Below, piece by piece: positions 47,201 to 59,608 of a stretch of 64,000 nucleotides of DNA. The number at the start of each line of letters is the position of its first letter. Position 1 is the first letter of the stretch. Below the pieces are notes generated by a model, which was not told where the DNA came from, did no database searches, and saw only the letters and a program-made list of their open reading frames with translations. This DNA is from Telopea speciosissima (lineage: Eukaryota; Streptophyta; Magnoliopsida; Proteales; Proteaceae): the NCBI RefSeq assembly GCF_018873765.1, contig NC_057918.1:63676871-63740870 (forward strand), written 5' to 3'. The translations under genes and the position numbers were made by a program.

Positions 47201-50200
47201 GTGAGTTTAAGGTCCCCTATTGTAATAGCTATATTTATACTTTTATATATATATAAATAAATTTTATATGGTAATACATAGATATATAAAATAAAAAAGT
47301 AGAAGACCAAAAAGACATACGGCCGAACCCTAAATGACTAAATCCCAAAAATGAAAAATCCTTTTCATTCTAAATTCCTAATAGCTAAAGGCAAAAAACT
47401 GAGCAAGGGGCTAAGGGCGCCACTAGAGAGTCTCTGGCTGAAGGCTGAAGCTGAAGCAGGAGGCTCTAGTCTACTTGTTCGTAGTCTGGAATTGGGGTGT
47501 CCATGTAGTCTATAACAGGAATTGACCATCTCTTCTGGCGGTTCTGATTTAGTGAGTGCTTTGCTCTTGGCTCTAGTGATTTGCTTTATATCCTTGGATG
47601 CCGCCTTAGGCTTTGCTTTCTGGGGCTGTTTCTCTTGGAAGTTGAAGCAGGAGAGTGGAAGCTAAAGCTTGGTCATTCTCTCTTTCCTCGATCTCCTTCG
47701 ATTTCAGCTGATCAACCCAACAACAAAGTAGGTTTTTAAGTGCGGAAATCCCATTCTCCAGCAAAACCTATCCTGTCAAAACTCCCCGCCCTTCTGTAAG
47801 ATTCTTGAAGGTAACCTCTGCACTTGGCCAAAATGGCACGACAACAATTTCTTCTAATTTTTGTCCTTCCCATCTGACCTCCTCCACTGCTTCCCCTCAA
47901 GCCCCCTTCAAATTCTCTTCTTTAATCCTTTTACCTTTTTTAAATTCATCAAACAACAGAGTTGCAGATTCTGTAATCACTGACGAGGTAAAGATTCATG
48001 AACACATCTTCTAATCTCTCTCTTCGATTTCTGTCTTTGAAATCTTTTCTTCTTTTTTTTCTTTTTTTAATCTGGGCTGTTTAGATTAAATTTGTGTGTT
48101 ATCTTTCCCATCCAATTCGTTTATTTTGTTATAGTTTCATGAAGAACCGATAATTCCTCACACGTCATATTACTTGACTTAATTCCTCTCAAGTTTCCTG
48201 TCCGGTCAGGTTCGTAGGTTCCTATCATAGGGGACCGGAAATGATGACCTCACCCCCGCCCGAACACACTACCCGGGTGGGGTGAGGTCGTCATTTTCGC
48301 CCTCCCTATGAGAGGAACCTACGACCCTGACCGGACAGGGAACCTGAGAGGAGAAAAAATCACTTTTACATCCTGGCGTTATATGTTCTCTAGGTTTTAT
48401 TATATTCTAGTCTCAATATCTTTCCAATCTCCCATTTGATTGGGACTCAACAACATTAAATTCGATAATGTTCTACTCTCAACTCCTTGGAGGTTTTGAG
48501 GCAGCCTTTTGATTTTCACCAGTAATTTATTTGCCTTGAATTTCAGTTGTTGTGAAAAAGAAAAACTGTGTCCGTGTAATTGTTGCTTATTTGGTAATCC
48601 TTGTTGATCATCTTGATATTATTTAGAGATTTGGGGCTTTTGTTGTCTCTTCTACCCTGGCTTATTTCTCAACATGTTTTGGCTCACTCATTACTGGTAT
48701 AATATGCAAAGACTTACAGCCCAATTCACATGCCAAGGTCCGGGTCAAGGTCAAGGTCAAGGTCAGTCAGGGTCGGGTTGGGCTAAGGACAACCCTGGCA
48801 GGGTCGAGCTGGGTTGAGGGTACCTTAGGCCCTAGCAGGGTTGGGTTGGATTTGGATTTATGTTAAAGCCCCTAGGGTTGGGCTAGGGTTTAGGCCCGGC
48901 CCATTGACACCCCTACCATGTTCTAAATGTATGTCTGACCCAATTATGAGAAAGAGGTGAACCAAACTGGGACACCCACCGACCCACCTTATCTCTCTTT
49001 CTCTGGGATAAAGATCCTCTCCAATTCTTTAATCTGGTAATTCTCGAAAGTGCCACCTTCCCTGTGCAACACCTGGCACAAAATGATCTAATGGCCAAGA
49101 ATGGTTTGCACCATTCCATGAAACTCTACCCGTTTTAGAAACCGGATCCTCTCAACCCGAGTAGATGGGCTTTTCAATGGAGAAGAGAAATCGAATAGAG
49201 GGGATTTTCTCAAGTCCGGAGACTCGTGGAAGGAGAAAAAGCAAGTTTTTTTACAGAGACTAGTAGGGAAAGTGGAGTTGCCAGAGATGGGTTTCCACCT
49301 CTTAACCTGTAGGTGGGCTCTAGTGACAGATCTTTTCAGCTGGCAACGTCTCTCTTCAATGTAGTTCTGCAGAACGAAAGGTTCTTGATCTTCGCTTAAT
49401 AGCTCACGTAGATGTTTATGAGCCATATTCTAATCTCCCAAAATAAGAAACAGGGGAATGAAATAAGTTGCAGAAGCTTCAAATCGCTTTGAGGTAGAAC
49501 TTCATGGAATAGTTGAAAAGATTTCAACAGTAAAAAGAGAAATAAAATTAGGAAGGAAACCAAAGGGGTTGCGACAATGAATAGAGACTCCAAATGAGGG
49601 ATTTATGTGAATGGGATTCTGTGATTTTGGTGTTAATCTCTCTCCCGCCATCTAAATTTTTTTTTTTCTCCACTGTAAAGTCACCCAACGGGTTTGTATT
49701 GCATTTTTTTTTTATATTCAATTTTCCTACTTCCTCTTTTTCTTCTTCTTCGACCATCGCCCCATCCATACCCATCTTTAAAAAGTTGTGTTTTTTTTCC
49801 TTCTCCAACTTGAGGAATCGGAATGCTTTCCCAAATTCCAATCCCAAGTCATTCTAAGGCAGGACAAATTAAGAAGGAAACCAAAGGGACCCAGATCACC
49901 TGTTTACCCCATCTTGAATAGCATTTCTCTCCGAATTTTTAGCTTAAGAAAAACTTTTTTTTTTAGAATCCATTCTTTTCTTTTCTCTGGATGATGATCT
50001 GTTCCCAATTTTCAGATCGAGGTTTTCGTTTTTTCTTAATGGCAACTCTGGCTTGTTGTCCTGGCAGCTCCATCCCAAGGAGCTTCTCATCTTCCTAATC
50101 ATCTATTTTCTGTCAATCTCTTTTTTCTTCATCAAAAGTACAAGAGTCTGTTCTATATAGAAAGGGAGAGGAAATCGGATGTTGGGTGGGGGTGTGAGGA

Positions 50201-51564
50201 AGATACTGAGACGGGAAGAGAATGGATGGGGTGTGGTGCGTTGGGTGAGAGAAGCAGAGATGAGATTGAGGTTGCAGATGCTACAAAGAAGAATTTTTTC
50301 TTTTGGCTACAGGTGATCGAGGCCGACACTTTTTTCTTTGTTTTGGGTTTACAATCCTAATCAGGTTTTTCGGATCAAGTAAGTAAAACGAATTGGGAGA
50401 ACATGAAACGATGCAAAGAATTATCAGCCATTAGATCTTTTTCACACCACGTGTTGCACGGGAAGTTACACTGCCGGGAATCGCCAGATTAAAGAATTGG
50501 AGAACATCTGATTCCGGATCGTTATCCCTGTCTCTCTACCTCTGACACTCACGCGCCACGCTGCATTTGCCTTGCCCATCTCGGTTTGACGATTCGTATG
50601 GGCTCTAATGCCTGCACTTATTCATATGGGCCCTCGTACGTCTTATGGATGTGGGCCCAACTTTAAATTAATAGGGCAAATCTTTATTGGGTTTATGAAG
50701 GAGCCAACTGTTATAAAAAAAAACATATGAAGGAGCCAACTGCCAAAGTGCATCACGCCAGACACTTTTTTTTTTTTTTTGCGGGGTTGTTTTCTGTGCT
50801 GTATCAGAGAGTCGATCCCTTGACCTCTTGAGGAACATGCCCTCAATTTGCAATGTCTCCAACCAGCCAGCTAGCGGTTGTTTGCAGGTTTAACTAACAT
50901 TACAGTCAAAGAAACAAACTAACAGGTTTTTGGGTTTTTTTTCTCGGTTTTTTCCGTACACTTCACATGGAATCCTAGACAGAGATGCCATTAGAGCGTA
51001 ACGCTAACAGAATTTGTGAGACTAGCATCTTCGAACTATACCATCTACTAGTGAGTGAAACTGTAAGATCGGGTCTATTAGATCACAATTATGTCACCGG
51101 GAGTTGAAGTACAGAAAATTTAAAAAGTTAACAAAAAATTAATGCTTAGCTACTTTGTACTTACCGATTATGATGAGAAAAATGATCAACGCACCCAGGT
51201 TAGTGAGCATCACACAAATCTGCAACGCTAGTGATCCAATTCTCCCAAACGCCTCTCTCATGACTCCGGCGTATGTCGTCGAATTGCCGGCATTTGTATA
51301 CTTCAGGAGGAAATTAACTGAAACGTCGGAGAGGATAGCGATGATCACCATCATTGCAAGGGCCGGAACGACACCTAAGACCTTGAAAGTAGCCGGAATC
51401 GACATAATTCCGGCTCCAATAATACTTGTCGACACGTTGAACACCGCGCCGGAGACCGAAGCGCCGCCATCGGTGTCTGTGCTCTTACTCTCTAGTGGTG
51501 GCCTGAGCTCCGGGAGGAGCGACGCGTGAATATCTGCTTCTTTTTTCATCTTTGGATCTCTCAT
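44212..51564 (-). CDS. AVT6-like vacuolar amino-acid transporter C
   Basis: Five exons on the complement: 51564-51165, 46768-46616, 45928-45725, 44904-44436, 44335-44212; 1350 bases, 449 residues plus stop. It matches transporter B except for, by my reading, two residues: His for Arg at the end of exon 2 (LLRHV) and Ala for Gly in exon 3 (SVLLAIVFVG). Exon 1 proteins are identical. All splice sites are kept. The same two TRIMs (intron 3), LINE stump (intron 2), foldback, GGGTT repeat and SINE (intron 1) are present. Such close identity of two intact copies fits recent unequal crossing over. Function as for copy B: AAAP-family export of amino acids, probably from the vacuole. Confidence 0.9.
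45036..45317 (+). mobile_element. TRIM in transporter C intron 3
   Basis: Counterpart of 24685-24954, with GAGAT on both sides (45031-45035, 45318-45322), primer site TGATATCAAAGC and purine tract GCGGGGGAG. Confidence 0.8.
45336..45627 (-). mobile_element. Second TRIM in transporter C intron 3
   Basis: Counterpart of 24973-25264 in opposite orientation to the first TRIM. Confidence 0.7.
46218..46478 (+). mobile_element. LINE 3' stump in transporter C intron 2
   Basis: Counterpart of 25855-26115, ending in the same A-tailed LINE 3' end. Confidence 0.7.
48182..48355. mobile_element. Foldback MITE in transporter C intron 1
   Basis: Counterpart of 27821-27996, nearly identical in arms and loop. 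Confidence 0.75.
48734..48916. repeat. GGGTT-rich short repeat (unit 3)
   Basis: Counterpart of 441-619 and 28374-28556. Confidence 0.5.
50766..50880 (-). mobile_element. tRNA-derived SINE in transporter C intron 1
   Basis: Counterpart of 30438-30551; A- and B-box-like words on the complement and an A tail. Confidence 0.6.
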
Positions 51565-52085
51565 TTTGGGAGAAGAAGAAAGAAGATTTTTAGTCTCAGT
51601 TGCTCTATGAGACGCGTGAATATCTGCTTCTTTCTTCTCTGCTCTGTTACCTGTTTCTTTGCCACTAATATTTTTTGGGTTTTCTTTTTTTAATTTTATA
51701 TTAGATGAGTATGTTATTTAGCTTATATTTTATTATGGTGGTGATCTGGCAGTGATGGTGATGGATAGAATAGGGACCAGGATCATAGATGAAGACTGGG
51801 ACTTGATAGATGTATAGAGACGGAATGATGGGATAGGTGCGTGTTTCTGTCTGGACTGTTTGCTCGGCCATCCATGGATGACCATGGTTATAAAATGTGA
51901 AACGGATACTCGTGTCGGTCGTGGCAGATTTCGATATAAATTAATAATCTCCTAATTTCAGTTACGGCATGAAGAATGAAATTGAACTTGACTAATGTGA
52001 TAATCCCCTTTTAAATTGGTTTTTATTCAAAACAAATCCATTGTGACAAACGACTTTATTGCTCATTAATTATTTTATGGGAGGT

Positions 52086-52243
52086 AGTTTTTTGCCTAGG
52101 AGTGTGACCAACGTCAGCATTTTCATGTGTCTATCTCTCTCTTCCTTACAACAAGGGGATTGAGGTGTCTTTTCACATACAGAGGAGAGATGTAGTCTCA
52201 TGCGAGTGCAGTCATAGGCCACACTCCCGGACAAAGTTCCTTT
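52086..52243. mobile_element. Foldback MITE (unit 3)
   Basis: Counterpart of 31758-31914: TTTTTTGCCTAGGAGTGTG against CACACTCCCGGACAAAG. Confidence 0.55.
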
Positions 52244-52298
52244 TCCCTTATTTTATTATATCAAAAAAAAAAAGAAAAAAAAAGAATTGTGTATTTGT

Positions 52299-52844
52299 GT
52301 AGCCTTAAAGTTGTCGTAAAAAAAAACTTATGATAGACTTGAGTGGGGATTTATTGAACCTATTCTTTTAAAACTAGGTCCGTTAGAATTGGGTAAAAAT
52401 GTTTATGGCATGTCTTTGTTTCTTATGGTTTTCTTATAAATGGTGCATCACGAGGTACTATTACTCCATCTCATGGTGTGAGATGGGGCGGCCCATTATC
52501 TCCAGCTTCATTTATTTTATATTCTCATGCTTTGAGTTGTCTCCTATTGCAACATGAAGTTTCTGGTGATATCCATGGTGTCAAGGTCAAGAATCGAGCA
52601 ATGCCTTGTTGATGATAGTCTCCTAATTTCTAAAGTTAGACTGGAAGAATTGTGCACGTTGATGGACTGTCTATCTACATACTGCAAGGCATCAGGGCAA
52701 AACTATTAATTTACAAAAGTCATGTTTGACTTTCTCACCAAATACTCATACTAAATGGAAGAGGTGGTTCTCTAGAATTTTGGATATTTAAATGACGATG
52801 GTCCTAACAAATATCTTGGACTCCTAGTTGATTTTGGTATTTCT
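52299..52844 (+). mobile_element. Truncated LINE reverse transcriptase fragment (unit 3)
   Basis: Counterpart of 5787-6350 and 31969-32514; same LINE-to-copia join. Confidence 0.8.
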
Positions 52845-53940
52845 TTATATGGACTCAAAAAAGCCCTACTGGCTTGGTTTTATCGTCTCTCTCAGTTCTT
52901 GCTCCAGTTTGAATTTCAAGCTTCCAAGATTGAACCCTCTTCATTCATATATCGTGGTACGCATTTGCTTTGTGTTCTTGTATACGTTGATGACATCTTG
53001 GTTACCAATTCTAACAGCTCTCAAGTGCAACGGCTTCTTCATCAGCTTGCATTGACTTTTCAATTAAGGATTTGGTTACATTGAGTTTCTTCTTTGGTAT
53101 TGAGGTTAGTAGCCACTCTCAGGGCCTACTCCTTTCCCAATCATGGTATATCAGTGACCTGCTCAATTGTGTAGGGATGACCGATTGCAAACCGGTCCAA
53201 ACACCCAGGGCTACCACTTTAAAACCCTCAATTGCAATGGTTGCTCCAATTGCAGATGCTACACATTATCACTCCATCGTAGGGATTTCCAATATGTCAC
53301 GTTGACTCGCCCTGATGTCGCCTTCGCTGTAACCGTGCCTGCCAGTATATGTACTCACCCACTGAGGAGCACTGGTCTATGGTGGAATGCATTTTACAAT
53401 GTATCAAATGTACTGCTACACTTGGTCTTCTCTTGGAAAAGGCTCCTCCCTCAATCTCCAGGCCTTCACTGATGTTGATTATGCAAGGAATAGCACAGAC
53501 CAAAAGTCTACTGGTGGCAATGTTGTATTCCTTAGCTCTAATTTGATCTCTTGATCCTCTTGCAAGCAGAAGACTATTGCTCAGTCTTCCACCGAGTCTG
53601 AATACAAGGCCTTGGTTGACGTGGCCACCAAACTTATCTGGTTGGAATCCCTCTTTCATAAGCTTGGCTTTCCTCTTCGCAGTCCTCCGATTCTTTGGTG
53701 TGACAACATCAATGCCACTTATGTATGTGTAAATCTGACCTTTCATGTTCACACTAAGCATGTAGAGATCAATTTTCATTTTTTACGTAACAGAGTTGCC
53801 AAACGGAAGCTTTAGGTTCAATTTATTATTGACCAAGATAAAGTTCTCAGTGCAACATAACTCTATATTGGCTCTCGTATTGCGATTGAATTTCTATCAC
53901 AACATTCGGATTCTATCCGTATCACATATACATAGTAGTA
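52845..53940 (+). mobile_element. Fossil Ty1/copia pol fragment (unit 3)
   Basis: Copia reverse transcriptase end with VLVYVDDILVTNSN and an RNase H relic. Broken in several places, like its counterparts. Confidence 0.8.
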
Positions 53941-54092
53941 GAATTTTTATCCTATGTAATTCTTGCCAGTGCGATCTTGCATCGTCGGGCTGCGCAGAGG
54001 CCATGTGCATCATGTGGGGCCCCTGTGCCACATGGCTCTGCTGCGGCACTGACGATGCGATCGCACCGTGCAAAAAAGAGAAGATAACAATT
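53941..54092. mobile_element. Foldback MITE, rearranged arms (unit 3)
   Basis: Same site and same CATAGTAGTA target duplication (53931-53940, 54093-54102) as 33611-33768, and the same centre (GAGGCCATGTGCATCATGTG). Both arms differ from the unit 2 copy at many positions yet still pair with each other (GTGCGATC, GCATCGTC against GACGATGC, GATCGCAC). Confidence 0.8.
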
Positions 54093-54102
54093 CATAGTAG
54101 TA

Positions 54103-54245
54103 TCATTATAAAACTCTTTTACTTTAACCGACTACTCTTGTGCTTTAACTGACTAGGACTCTCTCTCTTTCAGTCATGTAACTCAACCTATATATATTCT
54201 CTACATTATTGTAACTGTGGATATCAGAAATACAATAATATATTT
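54103..54245. repeat. Probable copia LTR remnant (unit 3)
   Basis: Counterpart of 13623-13765; inferred LTR relic. Confidence 0.3.
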
Positions 54246-54542
54246 GGTAAATTAGCAATGATCTAGTGTTGGAGGTATATTATTCAATTTATAAGAGCAT
54301 GTGTAACATTGAGTGGTGATACATGACTGTGCCTTGATGGGCTACTTTTTCTACTTATGCTTTGGCTAGTTTATTCCTATTGTTAATTGAGATGTTTCTC
54401 TCCGGTGTGAATGATTTTCTAGGTTGTTGGTATGTTCCAGATTGTGCCTATGGGGCTGTTTGGGCTTGACTGCTTGATGTGTCAATGTGTTATTCTTCCA
54501 TGTTTTGATTGGAGCTTCTCCAGTGGGAGAACATGTAATTGA

Positions 54543-54752
54543 AGGTCAATTAAGGCCAACCCAACCTGGCTCAGCCCAATCAGGGCCAATCTGGTCCGGC
54601 CCAATCAGGGTTGGGCCTGGCTTGGGTAAACCTTGGCAAGGCCAGGGTCGAGAGTTTGTTAGGTCCTAGCAGGGTTGGACTGGGCTTGGGCTGACTGTAT
54701 GACCCCCTAGGGTTGGGTTGAGGTTTTAACATGCCCGGTTGACACCCCCTAG
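54543..54752. repeat. GGGTT-rich short repeat (unit 3)
   Basis: Counterpart of 14041-14243. Confidence 0.5.
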
Positions 54753-54842
54753 TCACTAGCAACCTTCTTTCCACATTTTATGGTTCACGATACTTTGATG
54801 GTGGCCTTTTATAACATACGGTTGATGGTATGAGTTGGGAAA

Positions 54843-55008
54843 ATTATCTCCTCTAGTTCCCTGCTCGGCCCAATTCCTCCAATGCCTGTAATAAGGAGTG
54901 GACCCTATCCGGGTAGAGTGTTCGGGTAGGGGTAGGGTGGTCATTGTACCCCCTTATTGCAGGCACTGGGGGAACTAGGTTGGGCAGGGAGCTAGAGGGG
55001 ACAAAGAT
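54843..55008. mobile_element. Foldback MITE (unit 3, older insertion)
   Basis: Counterpart of 14335-14503. Confidence 0.7.
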
Positions 55009-55095
55009 CTGTATGAGGGTGAGCTAGACCGAGTCACAAATGAATTCCAAACCCAATTAAATTCTGGATTTCATGATTAGGATGGACAGATGGAC

Positions 55096-55271
55096 GAATT
55101 TTTATCACCTGCGGTTCCCCTGCCTGGTACGGTTCCCTAGTGCTTCTAATGAAAGGGGGTGGACTCCACCCGGGCAGTGTGTTCGGTCAGGGGTTAGAAT
55201 GGTCATTTCAGCCCCCATATGAGAGGAACCGCATAACCGTACTGGTCGGCGAACCTCAGGGGATAAAGGTC
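55096..55271. mobile_element. Foldback MITE shared with unit 2
   Basis: Counterpart of 34772-34948 at the same site; absent from unit 1. Confidence 0.8.
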
Positions 55272-55526
55272 CACCGATCGACTCGAAAACCAGTAAGATC
55301 GGACCATAGGGAATAAACCGGCGCCCGGACCTGCATGGTTCAGAAATTTGCCACTTGCGGCCTGCGGGAGAGATCCTCGCCTAAAATGTTGACGCGCCAT
55401 TTTTTTTCTTTCACGTCACCCATGGATGGTGAGAAACCTCACAACCTTTGATCCTTGCACTTTTATTCGTTCCGCTCCACCTCTCTCTCTTAACTGCGAC
55501 GCTTTGAAGCTCAGAATAATCGGAAA

Positions 55527-58407
55527 ATGTCGGATGCTGCAAAAGGAGAAGAATTCGAGAAGAAAGCTGAGAAGAAACTTAATGGCTGGAACCTCTTTGG
55601 TAGTTCTAAGTTCGAAGACGCCGCTGAGTTGTACGAGAAGGCTGCTTCTTCCTACAAACTCGCTAAATCATGTAATCTATCTCTATTTTCCATTTCAATT
55701 GCTCTTGATTCATTTTGTTTTTGTTACATTTCAATTCATAGACATGAAATTGTTATGTACTTTCTCGTAACAATCCCTCATTTTTCCTTATCCAATTGGC
55801 TAATGTTGATCTAGGGTTTACATTGATCATTTTCTTAGAATTTTTTTTGGATGCATCATTTTCTTAGAATTGGTTCCTGAATAAGACGTTTGCTGATCCA
55901 TCTGTGATTGATCTAAAAGAATATTCTTCTTTTGGGAGTTGAACCTATTGGGTGAAAGGCTCGGTGCAAATGTATGTAGGTTTAATTTTTTTGTTTGGTT
56001 CACCATTTTTTGTTCTTCATTTAGATACACTCATCTTTATCCATTAAAGTCTAAACAATTCATGTCGGGTTTCTTCTAAGTTATTGAAATTCGAAACATG
56101 TTATGGAGACTCCATGGAACTTTTAGGAACCTACAGAATTTCCAGTAAAACATAGCATAGATATTGTCGGGAAATGATGAAGAATGGATGAACAAGCTGG
56201 CAATAAAATAATGACAAGTTGGGTAGACAAAGTATGTGCTGACTGACATGACATGTCTTTGACCAAATGTCCAAGTGGTCGTTGGTTCAGTCCAGTTATG
56301 CTATAGTCTCTCCCCCCTCCCCCCCCCCTCTTTTTCATTTCTTTCTTCTTTCTGTTTTGTTTTGTGTTTTGGGATGTAAAAAGATCACTTAAAAATTATT
56401 GAAGTTTCATTTGCCTTTGAAAGAAAAAAGTGCCTCCTCAAGAAAGCATGAATTGGTTTTTTTTGGTAGGCCTCTTGCCTTACTTGCCCAAAAATATTTC
56501 TTAGAATGGAACTTGAACTCTGACATACAGAATACTATCACAGATTGATATCTTCCCTCTATTTTGATTTTTGACTATAGTTCTTTACAGAATACTATCA
56601 GAGATTGATGTCCTCCCTGTATTTGACCATAGTTCTTTAAAATCAAATTGGATTAGTGGGATCTTGGTCTAGTTGGATTGTTGGAAAGGTGAATGATTTC
56701 TCGCATGACCTCGATGTCATGCAAAATAAACAGCCTCTCTGGAAAGCAGGGGTATGGCTGCATACATTATGACCCTCCCCAGACCCCGCTGTGGCGGGAC
56801 CCTCGTGCACTGGCTACACCTTTTTTTTTGGCTTAAAAGGAATGGTGTAATGAAAAACAGAATATGTAAAAGCAAAACCCAGTTTATAGACTCCTAAAAG
56901 TAGAACCAAGAATTGTGCTAGAATTGACAGCCCCAAACAAACCCTTCAAATTTGACTAGACTGATTTTTTTGTTTTTGTTTTGGAAAGGACTGGACTGAT
57001 ATATGTGTTAGGATACAATAATTAAGCCCAAAACACCAAATCCACATTCGCTTCCAAAATACGAGAAATTAAAATTATATCAAAATCCACACCCGTATCC
57101 CTGGAAGACTTGGTCTCCCTCCATTGTTTATGATTCGTTTGCATTTGGTTTTGGTATCTAGGTTATGGTTCTTGCTTCACATCATTTAAACAGGATGATC
57201 TTTTCCCTGAGACTTTTTATTTTCTTTCTTTTTTTGTTGGGTTTTTTTGGGGGGGGGGGAGTAGCACAGTATGTGATCTTTCGTTCTTCAACAAAGGATT
57301 GGCCATATGGTCCGGGTAAGATGTACTTGTGGAATGGGTGGCATGTGGATGAGGCCTGGATATAATAATTGCTGGCTTGTAACAGTTTCGGCAATTCATC
57401 TACTTTGATGATTGAATCTTGATTCTCAGTTCATTGGTGTTTAATTTTGAAAATGTGCTGGTCTTTTTTCTTTTATAGCATTTGAAACACTGTTGTGAAG
57501 GCAATGCCCATGTGTGGCCTAGGCAACTAAGAGGTCCCTGTGGGTTTAGGTGAGCCTAGGTGATTTGAGCTAGATGCTCACCTAGATTTCCAGAACTGCC
57601 TAGGAGACAGGCATGCATTCAGGCACCATGGCTAGGCGACAGCATAGAGACACAAAATTAGTGATGCTCTTTACTAGGCTGTTATTTGTTTTGATCTGTG
57701 TGCCATATATTTGTGTTACAGTGTGTCCTTTTTTTTTAATGAATGTAAAGATTCTGTTTATTTCTTTTCTTTTACTGTTCTGAGCAAGTGGTATATATCT
57801 CTTTTTATTATATCAAATGCTTGATATTTGAGAGTGGAAAAAAGGAAAGAAAACTGAAATGAAAGTCTCGAGGCAGCTAGGGCCTGATCTCTTCTTCTCT
57901 TGGTCTTTGTACTTCATGTTTGAGAGATTGTTCTTTTAATTTTTTAATATTGTAGTGGCAAATTTTGATTTAAATTTGGTATAGAAGGAATTCAAGCAAT
58001 ATGAGCCGAAGTTTGCCCTGTGTAGTTCCTGGACTAAGCAATGCCTGGAAGACCAGAGGGTCTGTCACCTAGGTTTGGCAAAGCATGTTAACAACTGATT
58101 TGAAATATCTCAAAAATAAGTTGAGTTAAAGTTTTATTACAGATATAATAAGTTCATATTACATGCTTGTTAAGACCTCTAATATTTGTTTTTTTTTCAG
58201 GGGATAAAGCTGGAGCTGCCTACATCAATGTAGCTGATTGTCATTTGAAGGTACTGATGTATATATCATTTGGTTAAGCACTTAAGTTCTTATTATTTTT
58301 CCTTTGTGACACTGTTAAATATTCTCTTTTTCAGTCAGAAAGCAAGCATGAAGCTGCTTCAGGCTATGTCGATGCTGCAAAATGTTACAATAAAACCTCC
58401 CCTAAAG
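55527..58407 (+). CDS. Alpha-SNAP copy 3, exons 1-3 (remaining exons beyond window or lost)
   Basis: Exons 55527-55671, 58201-58250 and 58335-58407, all with GT-AG borders and an open frame of 89 codons. It keeps the conserved residues [17 protein letters not shown] and [18 protein letters not shown], unlike copies 1 and 2, so it is the best candidate for the original gene. Exon 4 is not found between 58408 and 64000, which is filled with gypsy and copia sequence. Either intron 3 is very long and the gene resumes to the right, or it too is broken. Alpha-SNAP is the soluble adaptor linking SNARE complexes to NSF in vesicle traffic. Confidence 0.85.
55672..58200 (+). other. Alpha-SNAP 3 intron 1
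   Basis: No gene. Matches unit 2 up to about 56055, then differs at sites where units 1 and 2 agree. A stretch of about 110 bases at about 57938-58060 is absent from units 1 and 2. Confidence 0.65.
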
Positions 58408-59500
58408 GTTATTTTGCTCTTTACGCATAAATATAATTTTTTAGTTATGCAAGGTGTTTTTTTTTCATCAGAAAAAAATTATATTGTTTTATCATTTAAA
58501 ATCAATGATGTTATCCCACCCTGTGAAAGATATTCTTTTGATGTTCATTTTGCCATTAGTTGGGGTCATCTTAGCTTTGTCTCTAGTTTTGCTTGAAGGA
58601 TATCATTAGTTGAATTTATCATAAAAAATAAGAATTTTTCAGCCAAAGTATATGACATCAATCTGAGGATGAGAGAGAGAGTAATGGAGTTGACTCGACC
58701 TACCAACAGGTATTAGGATGCAACTATGTATACAGTATTGTAGACTACAGTTTAAAGCCACCAGAGAAAATTAATGACTCAAAATCACAAGATCTGATTT
58801 CCCTCACACCCTGGTTTAGTGAAGGTGTGATGGAGTGGAAAAAATCTCCAAATTGGATGTAAATCTGATGGATGGATAAGACTGCTGGGTTTCAGAGTAG
58901 AAAGTAATGTTTTTTGAAATTTAGGATCATCAAGAACTGACAATGTGACACTCTGATCAGAATCAAATTTAGATCGTATGTTCCCTTTGGAGTGAGGAAC
59001 AAACCTTCCATACCTCATTCCAATCCAAGGGCTAGATGTCCGTAGAAGATATTTCCTATCTGCAGCAGGAGAAAACCCAAAACAGGGGTACCGCAAGGTG
59101 TAAGGACAGCAATAAAACTGAAATCAAATTAACCCTGGTTCTTCCCAATGTTCAGGAGTGGGGAACCCTTACTAATTCTACAGACACAATAGAAGAAAGT
59201 AAATCAATAGGGACTGTACTTGCTTGTCTCCGTACTACCACAGGGAAGAAAAATAAGAAGAATAGAAAAAGGGGATATGGATCAGATTTCCCACCTGAGC
59301 TTGACCAGAATCTCTCCAGTTGACCTCCGAATCTCTCTGAGGGGCTGCTGTCTCTCACAGATCATCGAAGCCAAAGCCAATGAACATTCTTTATTTGATT
59401 TGTGGGCTATGGCTGCTTACAGTTCACATATTTAAAGAATTGGAATTCCTCAATCATATTGGCTGTAGAAAAACAGCCAGCCAATAGGATTAAAGATACC

Positions 59501-59608
59501 CCAGGGGGTAGCTCAGTTGGCAAAGACCAACACCTCACAATTAGGAGGTTCCAAGTTCAACTCTCCTTGGGGCCTACCTACTCCCCCCATCCCCCGCAAA
59601 AAAAAAAA
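59501..59608 (+). mobile_element. tRNA-derived SINE with target duplication
   Basis: GGGGGTAGCTCAGTTGGC is an A-box of tRNA type, GGTTCCAAGTTCAACTC a B-box-like word, and the element ends in a run of A. Flanks GGATTAAAGATACC (59487-59500) and GGACTAAAAATACC (59609-59622) are a 14-base duplication with two changes. It lies inside the gypsy LTR. Confidence 0.8.

Larger units (their letters stand above)
46769..51164 (-). other. Intron 1 of transporter C
   Basis: 4.4 kb with the same contents as intron 1 of transporter B; no gene recognised. Confidence 0.7.
38894..59313. repeat. Tandem unit 3
   Basis: Third unit in the same order: LINE, Pack-MULE, transporter C, LINE/copia chimera, alpha-SNAP exons 1-3. 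Homology to the right ends of units 1 and 2 stops at about 59313. There units 1 and 2 jump to the LINE, while this unit continues into further gypsy LTR sequence, so it keeps the original right flank. Confidence 0.9.

Noticed and set aside
59501-59580. Possible tRNA gene
   Set aside because: A- and B-box words are present but the sequence ends in an A run, has target-duplication flanks and no good acceptor stem, so a SINE fits better.
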